Positions 1-11,763 of a stretch of DNA of 64,000 bases are shown here, piece by piece (position 1 is the stretch's first letter; every line of letters starts with the position of its first letter). Source of the DNA: Eleusine coracana subsp. coracana (taxonomy: Eukaryota > Streptophyta > Magnoliopsida > Poales > Poaceae). The DNA lies in the NCBI GenBank assembly GCA_032690845.1, contig CM064424.1, positions 36,593,511 to 36,657,510 of the forward strand, written 5' to 3'. The notes under the pieces were generated by a model. The model was not told the origin of the DNA and searched no databases. It was given only the letters and a program-made list of their open reading frames with translations. A program made the translations under genes and the position numbers.

Positions 1-456
1 TCCATTGTTTCAGCAGCTGCCTACACAGCCGGGCACCTTCACTCACCAGCTCAGTTCTCCCCTATATCAGCCTTCTCCGAGTCTGTGTTGTTCACTTCAC
101 CGACACACTCGTCGACTTCACAGATGGTAGGACCTTCCACCTTCCAGTAGCTGCCAGTCAGGAGTCTGTTCTTAGAGATAGTGCACACCACTGGTACAGA
201 CTACCATACAGTCCCAGAGTCAGCTACAACTACAGCTCCACCTTCCACTGCTACAGTCACCGCTCTCACACCTCAGGTAGTAGAGGATCTAGTCCATGGA
301 GGAGTCTCACAACAGGATGTGGTGGATCTTGCTCTACTCCAGGCTTCCGTTGCTCAGGAGACCGCAATAATCACACCAAAAGAGCCAGACAGAAGCTCTG
401 AGTTTCCATTAGAGGAGCTTGAGTTCTTTGAGCAGCTAGACATTCAGGCGGCATAG
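1..456 (+). pseudogene. Broken ORF fragment, family not recognised
   Basis: Frame 1 is open from the window edge to a TAG at 454-456, except for one TAG at 148-150. The translation is rich in Ser, Thr, Pro and Gln, with an acidic C-terminal end (EFPLEELEFFEQLDIQAA). It looks like the tail of a low-complexity, probably transposon-encoded protein. The upstream part lies outside the window, so its start is unknown. The internal TAG follows a CAG and could be a decayed Gln codon. I recognise no domain and assign no function. It could also be chance open sequence. Confidence 0.3.
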
Positions 457-2233
457 GCTCAGGGAGGACAGCAGGACCTAGCATAGGAGCAGAGCCCACA
501 GAGGACATCACTGCACGACTTCCTTCGACCATGATGAAAGGACCGAGTGACCAAGATGGGGGGGGGGGGTCAGGAGCTCGCACTATGTACCAAATTCACC
601 AATTTCCAAAACCGACCACTCAATCAACTCCTATAATAATTCTAGTGGTGATCACACTAGCAAGATAAAAGCCCTATGTAAGGAACAACAACCGAAGCAT
701 ACTAGTGGATCACTCAAGGCAATACAACTCCTATGCAAGCTAATAATAAAGCAACGCGAAAGCACACCATGAGCTAGCAAATGAGCCTATTCATGCAACT
801 CTACAAGGAAAGAAACTAGTGCAAACAAGTACGAGTATAGCAACGCAAACAAGGGTAAGCAATCAAGCCAATGCAACTCCAACACATGCTAGTGATCAAA
901 TGAGGGCTAAACACAACTGGCAAGTAAAGAAGCCTATTCATGCAAGTCTACGAGGAGATCAACTAGAGCAAGGCAAACACACAAGCATGAGTACCATGAT
1001 ATGTAAATGCGGAAAGAAATGCATCAAAGCAAGGAGTAGAGTAAGAGATGGCTCATTATTTTTTTCTCGAGGTCTTGGAAGGATGGCGCCTTCCCCTAGT
1101 CCTTATTGGACCACTCTCGCCGGAGTTCCGGTCCGTCCCGCCACCAAGTGGAGTTCTCGCCCACGAGTCCACAATCACTCCTGGAGTGAAGACATGGTGT
1201 GCCTCACCGCAGCCACCATAGCACAAACTCGCCTCCCTTGAGAACTTGCCGGACTCCTCGAGCCGACACGGGCACTCACTATTGATGTCCCTTTCAATGG
1301 CGGGATCAAACCGTGTACAAAGGTGTGACAGCCTTCACAACCAATCATGATAGGCTCGATCACCAACACCTAACTAGTCTAGCTCTCACCATAGACCTAG
1401 AGTAACAACCTACATCACACCCTCATGGACACCCTAGCCTTTGATGTGCAAGATCGCTCCTTGTTACTCTCACAAGCACTCTCAAGATATGCAATATCTT
1501 CACCTAGTGCTCTCCTGTTTTTCTCTTGGACCTTACCAAATGCTCTCAGGTATTCCACTGGCCAAGAAGGTCACAAAGATCCCAGCAACAATGTTATATA
1601 GGCTTCCAACCTCAAACTAGTCGTTGCTCCATGAAATCAGCATTCTGGGCCTTCTGACCAGACTGTCTGGTCACTATAAATCCGAGCTCCAATGGCTCTG
1701 ACGCCTCTGCTGACTCCTACTAACCGGACCATACGATCAGCTGACCAGACTATCCGGTCCGTTTCTCTCTTTAGTCTAGAAACATTTTGCGCACCAGCTT
1801 CCTCGTTGCCCAAAGTGACTTGTACAGACCAAACCGTCCAGTCTCTACAACTCCCAACTCTAGCAGTTTCCTTGCTTCTTCGCTATAGCCTCCGGACAAA
1901 ACCTCTCAGTGACCATACAGTCCGGTCACCACTCACCCCTCTGTCCGATCACTTCATCCTGAAGCTGAAACTTCTCGTCCTCACTTGACTTCGTTTCTCG
2001 GCATCTCCAAACAGCTCCTTGGCTTCTCCACTGTCAACTAGTGCCTATGATTTCAACGAGCAACCTTCCACATCACTGACTAGACATGACCTAGACCCCC
2101 TCGATAGTCCAATTTTTCCTATGGACTCAAAGCCCTAACAACTAGACAAGTGTTCCCAACTCTGGCTCCATAGCTTGTCCTTAGCCTTGATCCATCTTCA
2201 TCAACCCTTGGACTCCATCAAGCTCATCAAGCC
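457..2233. other. Degenerate repetitive DNA without a recognisable gene
   Basis: No reading frame here resembles a known protein. The stretch has a run of ten G at about 558-567, a degenerate direct repeat at about 783-1003, and at about 1630-1960 many variants of a palindromic motif of the type GACCAGACTGTCTGGTC and CCGGACCATACGGTC. Such CCGGAC/GTCCGG-rich blocks are common in grass retroelement LTRs and UTRs, so this is probably the eroded end of another element whose body lies left of the window. The family is not assigned. Confidence 0.45.
783..1003 (+). repeat. Degenerate direct repeat, spacing about 160 bp
   Basis: The words GCCTATTCATGCAACTCTAC (from about 786) and GCCTATTCATGCAAGTCTAC (from about 942) are nearly identical. 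Both are followed by similar A-rich sequence with CAAACA and AGTA(C/T). The copies are roughly 160 bp apart and decayed. Confidence 0.5.
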
Positions 2234-4083
2234 TCCATGTTTGTTGTCGTTGTCATAGAGTAGAAAAGGTTTCATACTAGTATGGCGCTAGGGGTGATTT
2301 TTGGCGTTTGTTATGATTTAAGAATAAAGTGAATTAATCCACAAGTGCACAAAACACCATTGTAGCATTTCACCCGGGAGTATTCCAAGGTATCATATTT
2401 ATTTTCTGCAGGGAAGCTAAGCGTAAGATTATCTTGGTTTAAGAAGGATATGACTACAAGAATTATACCAACTGACCAAAGACGGGGGTAAGGATGTTCG
2501 ATAATAATAATAGGGGTAGTATCATAGGAGAAATCCACACTAAGATAAATAAAGAGATCAGTTAAACTAGTCGGGAGGATAGCGAGTCTAAGTCTAATAT
2601 TCCTAAAATTATATCTTCCTAATATATCTAAGTCAAGCGTCAAACTCCTAGTTACTCGGGTCGAGTGCTTACACCAATTTCTTGGTACAACCTCGAGTCG
2701 TTCACATGCTAGCTCACTTCAGGGCATGAAAACGATCCACTAATATGGGCCGGTAACTAGCCTCCGTACTAGTGGGTACGCTATCACTAGGCAACCCTGA
2801 ATAAGACGGCCCGAACGTGGTGGATTACTAAAGGGATGGACAGGGCTGTCACCACCTGCCACCTACCAGCAAGCGTTAACTTAGGCACCGCGCCTGTGCC
2901 TTGACTAGATATTCTTCTGTTGGCCTAGCAGAAGAATAGCTGGGAAATAACCAAGTCTATGTCCAAAAAGAACTAAACTTAATTAAATCCTAGCAGGGAA
3001 ACCCGTGAACTACGCAACAATATTTCTTCCCGATAATTGTAACTCAAGGAAATGACTAAATTAAGATAAATACTTGACAAGATATAAAAGAAAAGATATT
3101 TATATTGATAAAGGATAAGTCTTACAAAAAGAGAAAAGATACAAGAGAGCTCATACCAAGACTCCGACACAATTCTAGAACCCCGAGTGATGCTCTCGAC
3201 TAGACTCTAACTCCCGACTAACTAACCTACTGTACTAAGTAGCAAAAGTAGTGGGAAATGGACTCCTTGATGCGTTGCTTCTTGATTCGATTCTTTTCTA
3301 CGAAATTCCCCCTCTATTTATAGGTGGTGATGGGCTGGGGGTATTTGCAGGTGAAGTGGAGTCGGTAGGCCAAAGTTGGTCCACTGAACGGCGGGCCATG
3401 CCGAGCGGGCCACACAGACCTTGGATTGTGTTGGTTCGTGACCGACTCCTCCTTGATGGCTCAGATTTGATCTCGAAGTCAGATGTTTGGTCGGTTCCCA
3501 CCGACTTATGTTGGGGTCGGTAGCCTCATAGGTTGGCAACCCTGGGTGGTAAACCCAGGATGGGCGGTAGGCCAGGTCAGGTGGTGGCCTTGGTCGGGTG
3601 CCGACCTCCTCCGGGTCGCCCCATGATTTCTCCCGGTTAGGCCACTTGTTGGCCTCTTTTCCTTAGTTATATTTCATCATTTTTGGTCCTGTAGGAGAAA
3701 ATAGTATCATGGTGGAGTGTTTTGTAGAGTCGGCTGGGTCGGATAATCCGCCTGACCATGACTCCGGTTGATCAGCCGGGTGGCTAATTTCAGCCTAAAA
3801 CGATCCAGATTTCAGTAGTTATGATCCTGTCAGCCGGATCCTAATTTTAGCCATAAACGACCCTGTCGGCCGGTGAAAAACGGCAGTTTCACAGTCGTGA
3901 TCGGCCGACTGGGTGTTTCTTCGTGTTTTTGCGTATTTGGGCCCTTTTATACCTGCAAACACATATTTTATCAAAACTCGTGGAACTTTATTAGTTTTAA
4001 GCAAATATTTATTAAACTAAGGTCTTTACCTTGCATTTCTCGATAGGTTGGTGGCCGATATTGGATTTTATGGGCCATCAACA
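2234..4083 (-). repeat. Element A, left LTR (3' LTR on the minus strand)
   Basis: About 1.85 kb, homologous along most of its length to 9363-15820 minus the nested insertion. Shared landmarks are GTGAATTAATCC near the left end, GTACTAGTGGGTACGCTATC, GGATAAGTCTTACAAA, and the right end in which the Athila terminus is mutated to CATCAACA. The left boundary is fuzzy because the first ~70 bp align poorly. Internally it has 50-110 bp degenerate subrepeats built on GATTTCAGCC and ACGACCCTGTC(G/A)GCCGG. Confidence 0.7.
3315..3322 (-). promoter_or_regulatory. TATA-box candidate in the element A LTR
   Basis: The minus strand reads CCTATAAATAGAGG, a plant TATA-box consensus inside the LTR and pointing in the element's own direction. 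The equivalent positions of the other LTR copies (about 4402 and 14995) are mutated (CTATTTGATGG and CTATTTGTAG), which suggests loss of promoter function there. Confidence 0.5.
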
Positions 4084-4195
4084 CCTCCCCAAGCTTAAAC
4101 TTTGCTCGTCCCGAGTAAATTAAAACTTAGAAGTGATGGATCAGGAGTTGCTTCAATATCAGAGCCCTATGAGGATCAAGCGCACAAACACATAT
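4084..4195 (-). other. Element A internal fragment with polypurine tract
   Basis: The first bases, CCTCCCCAAG on the plus strand, are the complement of a polypurine tract. The following ~110 bp match 5272-5385, the start of the true internal region. At about 4191-4197 the match switches abruptly into mid-LTR sequence at a short ATA microhomology. This is an illegitimate-recombination junction. Confidence 0.65.
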
Positions 4196-5271
4196 TGATA
4201 ATGGATAAGTCTTACAAAGGAGAAAAGATACAAGAGGGCTCATACCAAGACTCCGAGACGATTCCGGAATCTCGAGTGATGCTCTCAACCAAACTCTAAC
4301 TCCTGGCTAACTAACCTATTCTACATTGTGGCACAAGTAGTGGGAAGTGAACTCCTTGATGTGTTGCTTGATTTGATCCCCTTCTTCTGTTGAGTTCACC
4401 CTCTATTTGATGGTGGCGAAGGTACGGGGGGTATTTGTAGGTGAAGGAGGGTTAGTTGGCCAAAGTTGGCGTGCCGGGCGGCAGCCCAAGCCGGGCGGCT
4501 ATAGGATTGTGTCGGTTCCTGACCGACTTGATTTGGTCGGATTAGATTTTGTCTTCATGGCGGTTGTTCGGTCGGTTCGCGCTGACTTCCCCATTTTAGG
4601 GTCGGTAGGCGTATTGGGCCTCATGGGCTAGCAACCCCGGGTGGCCAACCCAGGCCGGGCGGCATAGGGTGTCGGGCGGCATTGGGACCGGGAGGCAGGC
4701 TAGGCGGGCCGGCGGCCAGGGACGGGTGCCGAACCCCTCCGGGTCGCCCCTTGACTTCTCACGGTTAGGCCTCTCATTGGACATCTATTCCTGAGTTGTA
4801 TTTCATCATTATTAATCCGGGAGGAGAAAACACCCTCATGGTGAAGTGTTTTTGGAAAACCGGCTGAGTCTGATGATCAGCCCAGAAAATGATCCCGATT
4901 AACCAGCCGGGTGGCTGATTTCAGCCGGTTATGACCCTGTTGGCCGGTTTCTGATTTCAGCCTGAAAATGACTCTGTTTAACCAGCCGAGTGGCTGATTT
5001 CAGCCAGTTATAACCCAGCCGGCTGGTTCCTGATTTCAGCCTAAAAACGACCCTGTCAGCCGACAAAAATAACTGTTTCACAGTCGAGATCGGCCGAGGG
5101 GGTGTTTCTTTATGTTTTTACACATTTTGGCTCTCTTATGCCTGCAATCACATATTTCACCAAAACTCGTGGAACTTTATTAGTTTAAGCTAATATTAAT
5201 TGAGCTTTGGTCTTTACCTTGTATTTTCCGACCGGTTGGTGGCCGATTTTGGGTTTTATCAGCCGCCAACA
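4196..5271 (-). repeat. Element A, partial second LTR
   Basis: This starts in the middle of the LTR (TTGATAATGGATAAGTC, as at about 14788) and runs to the LTR terminus GCCGCCAACA. It is a tandem partial duplication of the LTR's last ~1.08 kb. The 4905-5060 part carries two copies of a ~105 bp subrepeat (GGCTGATTTCAGCC...GACCCTG) where the right LTR has one. Confidence 0.7.
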
Positions 5272-5281
5272 CCTCCCCAAG
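5272..5281 (-). other. Polypurine tract of element A
   Basis: The minus strand reads CTTGGGGAGG immediately before the LTR start TGTTGGCGGC, the position and composition expected of a plus-strand primer. Confidence 0.65.
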
Positions 5282-6904
5282 CATAAACCTTTGCTCGTCC
5301 CAAGCAAATTAAAACTTAGACATGATGGATCAGGAGTTTCTTCAATATTAGCACCCTACAAGTATCAAGTGCACAAACACATACTCCATTACTATATGGG
5401 TAAGTGTGAAAGAACACAATTATGTCACTAAGTCATTCTTATTGTTTAGCGGGGTTTATTGGCATTTTATAACCCTGTCATGAGCAGTTGAAGTATAGAA
5501 TCGTTAGTTCAGACTTTGTCATACAATCTCCTACTTGATCATGAGTCCAAAGTTTTTATAATGCTGCATAAGGTTGAAAAATCTTCCCTCTTGGTGAAAT
5601 CTCCCACTATGACTCTCATCTCTCAAAAAGTGTGTTTCCTTACCAAGTGTTCATCCTACATTCTAAAAGCGTGACTTGTATATAGAGCTTGGTAGGAGGG
5701 CACCTCTAGCATGCATATATTGTTAATTTAATAGATGGTCCTAGCAAAAAGACTTTGCACTTCCTCATTCCAATCATTTAGAAATAATGTCCAGGGGAGA
5801 GGGAGAGAATGGACTCATGCGAAGTAGTGGGGTAGCACAATTGCAAAAGTCTTGGGTACAAATTAGTCCCAAAAGACTAGATTTTTGTGCTAGAGTGAAA
5901 AGATGGTTCTTTATTTTGCCCAAAGGTATTTTTGAACCTTGAAACTTTTTGATATTCTACATCCATGAGAGCTGATAAACTTTTATTTCTTTCTTTCTTT
6001 TTTCTTTTCTTTGTTTCTTTCTTTCAACTCTCATGGTGTAGGGAAGCTAATTAATGGTTCAAATATTTTTTTTGCACACTTTTTTCTGAGCATTTATTAA
6101 GGAGAACCCAAATCTTTCTTAAAGGATCAAAGTTTCGCAAAAGGAAAGATTTTTGGCTGGCATGCTTGGTGAAGTGGATGCTTGAATCCGAAGTGGAGAC
6201 CGCATAACCAAGCATGATTAGTTGAGAAGTCAAAGATAACGCAAAGGACAATGATTGGCTTTGAAAGTGCATGTACCTCATAAGGATCAATTCCTAACTA
6301 AACTCAATGCACACATAGATGGCATGAAAGTAAGTTTATAATTAATATTTGGCAATGGTTGTAATTTTTCTATCATAGGGAAAATGTGCACCAAGTTGGG
6401 GGTTTTTGTTGCAACATGGTTTTGAAAGAAATCATTGGACTCTAATCACGAGGAAATCATAGACTCATCCAAAACATGCCATATCATAAACTCCAACAAC
6501 TAGGCTTGGTTTTTTAGGAGCCATTTTGCACCCACTAGAACATAGAGGGACTAGCATTATTATCATGCCGATCTGCCACTGCCCACAAAAATGAGGAGTA
6601 GAGGTTGGATACTGGAGACTCAAAAGGAGCTAACAGAGTAACTATTCATCATTTTCATAGGCAAGGTAGAGACAAAGTTCTCAAATTTTATTTATAAAGG
6701 GAAATATTATTTTTCTTTTTGGCTATGCAAATTTTTATGGTTTTCATTGAAAATTGAAAAATCTTTTTGGGTTTTCTTAAATTTTCTAAAAAGATGTGAC
6801 TCAACTAGAGGAAGGGGGAAAGAGGGTAGAACAAGTGGCGCACCTTGGATTGGGTACCTCCCCAAACTTAGGTCTTTGCAAGACTTAAGCTAAGATGGTG
6901 TTCA
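5282..6904 (-). other. Element A internal region downstream of ORF1, non-coding
   Basis: No ORF here matches a retroelement protein, so gag-pol sequence is absent where it would be expected. The stretch is homologous to 15821-17195. It contains a CT-rich (TTTC)n tract at about 5985-6025, matched by a similar tract at 16262-16292. Confidence 0.6.
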
Positions 6905-6994
6905 CTATGGCGGTTGATACTCAATGTTGAAATGGCCAAACAGTTGATCCATCATGGAGATGTTTGTCTTTCCTACAAAAGGGTTACTTGGGCA
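6905..6994 (-). pseudogene. Athila ORF1 relic, internally deleted
   Basis: The minus strand encodes SNPFVGKTNISMMDQLFGHF and then NIEYQPP and a stop. The first residues match the N-terminal start of the ORF1 relic at 18772, and the rest match its C-terminal end near 17260. About 1.5 kb of coding sequence between them is missing, with the junction at about 6969. The parent family is the ATHILA ORF1 group, which I judge from the longer copy. This copy cannot make a functional protein. Confidence 0.65.
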
Positions 6995-7266
6995 CAATAC
7001 CCGAAGGACAATATGATAATAGTGGTTAGTGGTTAGTCGTCCGATTAGTAGTCCAAGTGTTAGTAGTAAAAAACGTGCAAGAGACAAGGCAAAATTTCTT
7101 CTAGTTGGTTTCATTGCAGCACACTTTTATTCCTAAGTGGAGAGTGCACTTACTAAGAAAACTAGTGGATTTAGAAAGGGAGTGCAAAAAGGGAGAGAGT
7201 TGTAAGGGAGAGATGAAGTTTCACCTGAAGGAATGGTGGTGGAGAAATAAGTAAGAGGGCACCCGG

Positions 7267-7274
7267 TATTTATA
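7267..7274 (-). promoter_or_regulatory. TATA-box candidate upstream of Athila ORF1
   Basis: The minus strand reads CCTATAAATACC about 270 bp upstream of the ORF1 start. The same motif is conserved in the second internal copy at 19068-19075. It may be an internal promoter for ORF1, or may simply be conserved by descent. Confidence 0.4.
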
Positions 7275-7560
7275 GGCTCGAGGGGGAGCCATGGGGCAAA
7301 TTTTTCATGTCGGGCGGTGGGACACGCCAAATGGCAACCCATGCCGGTCGGTAGGACTTTTTCCTCCATTTGCTCCATTATTTCTTTGGTGGTGATGGGA
7401 GAGGGCTAGGTCCATACGCCATGTGATTCACTTGCTCACTTTGTCTAGAAATGTGTTGAGAGTGTAGGGAGCAAGGATAGATTGATGGGATGGCCAATGT
7501 TGTATGTTTGCAATGAGTATCTTGCCACTGATGAGGCCTAGGGAGTAGGATGGCAGGTGA

Positions 7561-8520
7561 GTGTGGGTGGTGAAAGAGTGAGGTGACATGTGTGGCCCTC
7601 TTTCATTCACTTTTACTCATGGTGGAGGATTGTTTTGTGAGCATTTTTCCTAAAGGGAAGGTTGGGTACACTTCCTCCCCTCATGGCCATCATCTCTACA
7701 TTAGAATGGCATGAAATCCAGGAAAAACTATGGCTAGGCGGCATGGCTTGCCGGGCGGCACTAAAATCACCTAGCTAGGTGGTCATTTTTAATGAAATAT
7801 GACCTCCCGGGTGCTAATATCTGACTGGGTTATTTCACGCTTGGTGGCTCAAAGTTTTCTTGGCCACGTGATCATTTCTCACAAAAACAAATGACCTCCC
7901 GGGTGCTCAAATTTGACTAGCCGGGTTAGGTTCTGGACAACTTAAAATTACCCAGTCGGGTGGTCATTTCTCACGAAATATGACCTCACGGGTGCTAAAA
8001 ACTGACTAGCCAGGTTAGAGCCTCAGATCATCACCTTGATGGTCGTTTTTCATGAGATATGACCTCCCGGCTGCTCAAATTTGACTGGCCAACTTGTGAG
8101 TGGTGAAAGAGGTGACTTGTGTGGCTCTCCTCCATCTACTTTTACTCATGGTGGGGTCTTAGGTGAGCATTTTTCATAAGGCAAAAGCTGGGCACACACC
8201 TCCTCCACTCATGGCCATCATTTCTGCAGTAAATGTGCCAAGAATCCGAGAAAAAGTATTGCCGAGCGGTAGATCTGGCCGGGCGGCACTGAAATGATCC
8301 AATCGGGTGGTCGTTTTTCATGAAAAATGACCTCCCAGGTGCTGAATTTCGACTGGGTTACTTCAGGCTAAGTGGCTCAAGAATTGCTTAGCTAGGTGGT
8401 CATTTTTCACCAAAAATGACCTCCTAGGTGCTATGATTTTTCTGGCCGGGTTAGCACTAGATACAAAGTCGGGTGGTCATTTTGACCCAAAATTGACCTC
8501 TCGATCGGGAAACTTGACTG
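7561..8520. repeat. Nested tandem repeats in element A leader
   Basis: Short units of about 77-92 bp centred on GACCTCCCGGGTGCT recur at 7801, 7893, 7982, 8061, 8329, 8418 and 8495. They alternate with GGTGGTCATTTTTCA and TTGACTGGCCGGGTT. These sit inside a larger duplication: 7561-8095 is repeated, diverged, at 8096-8520, both halves starting with GTGGTGAAAG...TTTTACTCATGGTGG. No coding potential is evident. The block lies between the primer site and ORF1. Confidence 0.7.
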
Positions 8521-9345
8521 AGTCATCGCCAAATTTTTTCAGTTTTTTTTAATTTAATTTTTTATTATCTCTTTTCTTTTGTAGCCTAATTTAATGGTTA
8601 AACAAGGGAATAAAAACAACCTAATTTAGTGGTATGTATAAGAGAAAAGGGGGGATAAATATCGGTTACCTTCCGACAAGGGTTCGGATTTTACGTCCTG
8701 AACGAGACGACCTCCTTTTGCCATACCTGAATCTTGTTTTTGCGCTCTATGGTGGTGACCTTTTAGAGTTTCCATTTTCATTCTCTTTTGGCATCATTTG
8801 GTCCATTGATTTCCTGCAATTGTTAGCACAAACCTATTCATCTACAATAGGCATATCTTTATCAATTCCATCAATCAACCTAGACACCATATCTAATTTG
8901 ATCAATTGTAGAAGGAAAACACATGCATTTTCCTTATTTTACATTATAGTATGATAGAGATTACCACTTTTATGTTGTAGATCATACACATACATAGGGC
9001 ACACAACCAAACAAGGAACGCATAACCCAATATAGAATAAGATAAGAACATAACATTAGATGGTGACGAATCAATTCCATCAATACCCAAACTGTCCAAA
9101 TAGATGGTTAGGGGCAAGATTTTGGGGCTTACCTCCATGAAAACTGAGCTATGGTAGTACATAATGATTCATTGAGAAGTATCGCAACACCACGGGCTCT
9201 TCTTCTATGAAATATTGCTCCAAGGTCAAGGAGACTGTGTCCTGTTTATTACATACTCAAACAAAATAGGGGTGATCCCGCTAAAGCTAGCGGTGAATTA
9301 GCTCAATAGACAATCTATGTTAGTCTCAAAATCTTAGCCATTGCT
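8521..9345 (-). other. Element A leader next to primer site, non-coding
   Basis: AT-rich sequence between the primer site and the tandem repeats. The ORF at 8634-8954 on the plus strand has no recognisable similarity and lies antisense to the element, so I do not call it. No other feature is visible. Confidence 0.5.
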
Positions 9346-9362
9346 TCCTCGGCAACGGCGCC
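9346..9362 (-). other. Primer-binding site, tRNA-Asp type
   Basis: The minus strand reads GGCGCCGTTGCCGAGGA directly after the LTR. From established knowledge, Athila/Tat elements often carry a site complementary to the tRNA-Asp 3' end (TGGCGCCGTTGCCGGGGA). Here the leading T is lost or changed and one internal base differs. This fixes the element's orientation as minus. Confidence 0.75.
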
Positions 9363-9899
9363 TGAAATGCTTGTTGGTATTTCTTAATGTCGCATCAAGA
9401 ATATCATTATTCCTGGTACAATGCTAGAAATATTTGTTGGCGTTTGTTGTGCTTTAAGAATAATGTGAATTAATCCTCAAGCGCACGGAACACCATTGTA
9501 GCATTTCACACTAGAGTATTCCAAGGTATCGTATTTATTTCCACTAGGGAAGCTAGGCGTAAGATTATCTCGGCTTAACAAAGATATGACTAAAGACTAA
9601 TTCAAACCAACCAAAAATGGGAGTAAGGATAATCAATGATAGACTAGGGAAGTAACACAGGAGAAATCCACACTAAGATAAATAAAGTGAACAGTTAAGC
9701 TAGCTAGGAGGACAACGAGTTTAATTCTAAGATTCCTAAAAAGTATACCTTCCTAATATATCTAAGTCAAGCGTCAAATCCTAGTTACTCGGGTTAAGTG
9801 CTTACACCAATTTCTTGGTACAGCCTCGAGTCTTTCACCTGTTAGCTCACTTTAGGGCATGAAAACTTTCCACTAATATGGGTCGGTAACTAGCCTATG

Positions 9900-10662
9900 T
9901 GATGAGGACATCACCATGCTGGATACGCGTATATCATGGCCTTCCCCAAGTTACAAGTCGTCACCAACTCGGTCGCCGCATTCGTATCGGATTCAGCCGA
10001 CACCCCTTCAAGGTTTTGATGATATCTCCCACATCCGACGTCCAAACGAGGCGTTCTTTGATGCGTTAGAAAGAGGAAGACGTCACCATCATTTTGGTTC
10101 TGGTCCTAGCTCCAGAAGGGTCGTGATTCATAATATGTGACCATGACAAGGTGTTGTGCCACCTATTTTGGGCCAACTTGGCAATGTATCGTGTCGGGCC
10201 TTAAGCCCATGTTGTGGGCGCCCCCCTTGGTCACCCCCAACCCTAGGACGTCTTTGTTTCCTACATAAACTCAGTAGCCGCCATCTTTTAGTTTCAGGTT
10301 TTGTTTAGTTCAGTTTTCCAGAGAGAAACTTGATCGAATTATTGTAACTATGACGACAAGTCCTTTTACAGTAATCCAAGGCCCCTGCTCTTGTTCTACA
10401 CCACTGTGGCGATTAGTCCTTTTGTGTTTAGAGCTTGAACCTTTCCTTGTGATTTGCTTCATCCATATTTGCAATTTCAGATTGCCTATTTATCCTCTCT
10501 TGCTTGTGTTCTCGATTTCGCTTGCAAGAACAATCAAGTTGTGCTTGGTGTAACGGTTGCGGGGTTGGATCTTGTCTGATTCAAGCCAGGTCGTTGACGC
10601 CGAGTTCCCCAAATTCGAGTTTATCCCCTTAGCTCTCGGAAGATCGGGCCATATCTACATCA
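9900..10662 (+). repeat. Element N 5' LTR
   Basis: It starts TGATGAGGACATCACC and ends ATCTACATCA. Its first ~240 bp are a copy of the 3' end of the gag-protease ORF, and a frame from 9916 to 10140 is still open. It has no separate coding role in this copy. Confidence 0.9.
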
Positions 10663-10664
10663 AG

Positions 10665-10675
10665 TGGTATCAGAT
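10665..10675 (+). other. Primer-binding site of element N (initiator Met tRNA type)
   Basis: TGGTATCAGAT lies two bases after the 5' LTR. It matches the common plant site TGGTATCAGAGCC over its first ten bases. Confidence 0.75.
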
Positions 10676-11763
10676 TTCCAGGTTCCCCGTGAGGTATTAT
10701 CATGTTCTTCCCTTTAGATTCATTTGTGTTCATCACCTTTTGTCCATGAAAAAGCCTACAAAAAAAAATCCCCACCATCCCAGACACTATTTAGCCTTTG
10801 CATAATTTAATTTCAGAGTCCGTAGTGTTGAGTTTGTGTCCTAGTCGAGTTTAGTTGCTGGTTTGAATTTGTGTTTCGATTCGGTTTGTGTTTTGATCTC
10901 CGCTGCACACCACCATCATCATCGTGTTTTCCATTGGATTCACCATCGTGTCACCCACCACCACACCCACAATCTGTTGCCAAAAAAAAACCCTACCCGA
11001 TTCGGTTTCCCCCCCCCCCCTCACCCCTGAAACCCTATCTTGACAAACCTTCGGTAAAACAGGCATAACTTTTCGCTCGTTGCTCCGATTGGGCTGAAAT
11101 TTTTACAGCAGATTCTTGACTCAAAGTTGAGGTGATCCTGTGTGCCCTCGTCAAAAAATTCAAAAAAAATCGGGAAAAAATAAAAAAAATTGTGAAGTAA
11201 AAAATAGCGCTTTTGGTGAAACTTTGAGATTTTGCCTACCCTTTGTTTTCCCTTTGTTTGAGTTGAAACTTCTTGTGGTTCTTCCTTTGTGTTCCTCTAT
11301 CAGAGAAAAATAGTGGAAAAATCATACAAAAAAATCAAGATTTTGATTTGCACACCCCCCCCCCCCCCCGCCCTGAAAATTCAAGTCTGGGAAGGCTGTT
11401 TTGATCCTTGCTGCCTTTGCCATTGTTCTTGCTGTCACAACTGTTTTTGAACATGATTCTTTTGCCAGCAATTAGGACACTGCTTTGGACATTTATTCAG
11501 TGCTACTATCTGTTATTGAATTGTGTTCCAGTGACATACATATTAGCCTTCTAAGCTATACATATTGCAGCACAGGTTTCTTCCTTGCAACTGTTACACC
11601 CAAGCTCAACTATAGATTGTGTCGACCTGTTTGGCTTTGGTAAGAATACTTGCAAGATTGTGATATATTGCTTCTGATATTGTTTTCCACTTTCTACACC
11701 CTCTACTGCCTGCTAGTTGATAGGGCTAATCTTTTTGTTTAGTCTTGTCTTTTGCTTTTAACT
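10676..11763 (+). other. Element N untranslated leader
   Basis: Non-coding, with homopolymer-rich spots: a C-run at about 11011-11020, A-rich sequence at about 11157-11210, and a C-run at about 11346-11361. No ORF is supported. The poly-C runs are likely to be polymorphic or assembly-sensitive. Confidence 0.5.

Noticed and set aside
7561..8520. CRISPR-like regular repeats
   Set aside because: Units are adjacent and degenerate without unique spacers of constant length, and the context is a plant retroelement.
8634..8954. 106-codon ORF with hydrophobic stretches
   Set aside because: Antisense to element A in its leader, no homology recognised, not conserved in another copy.
10350..10553. ORFs in the N LTRs (also 14102-14305)
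   Set aside because: They lie after the gag-protease stop in LTR sequence. They are similar only because the LTRs are duplicates.
11346..11361. Homopolymer C/G runs (also near 558, 34880, 38765, 41970) as regulatory G-quadruplex signals
   Set aside because: Single uninterrupted runs with no four-tract pattern; more likely slippage or sequencing-sensitive tracts.
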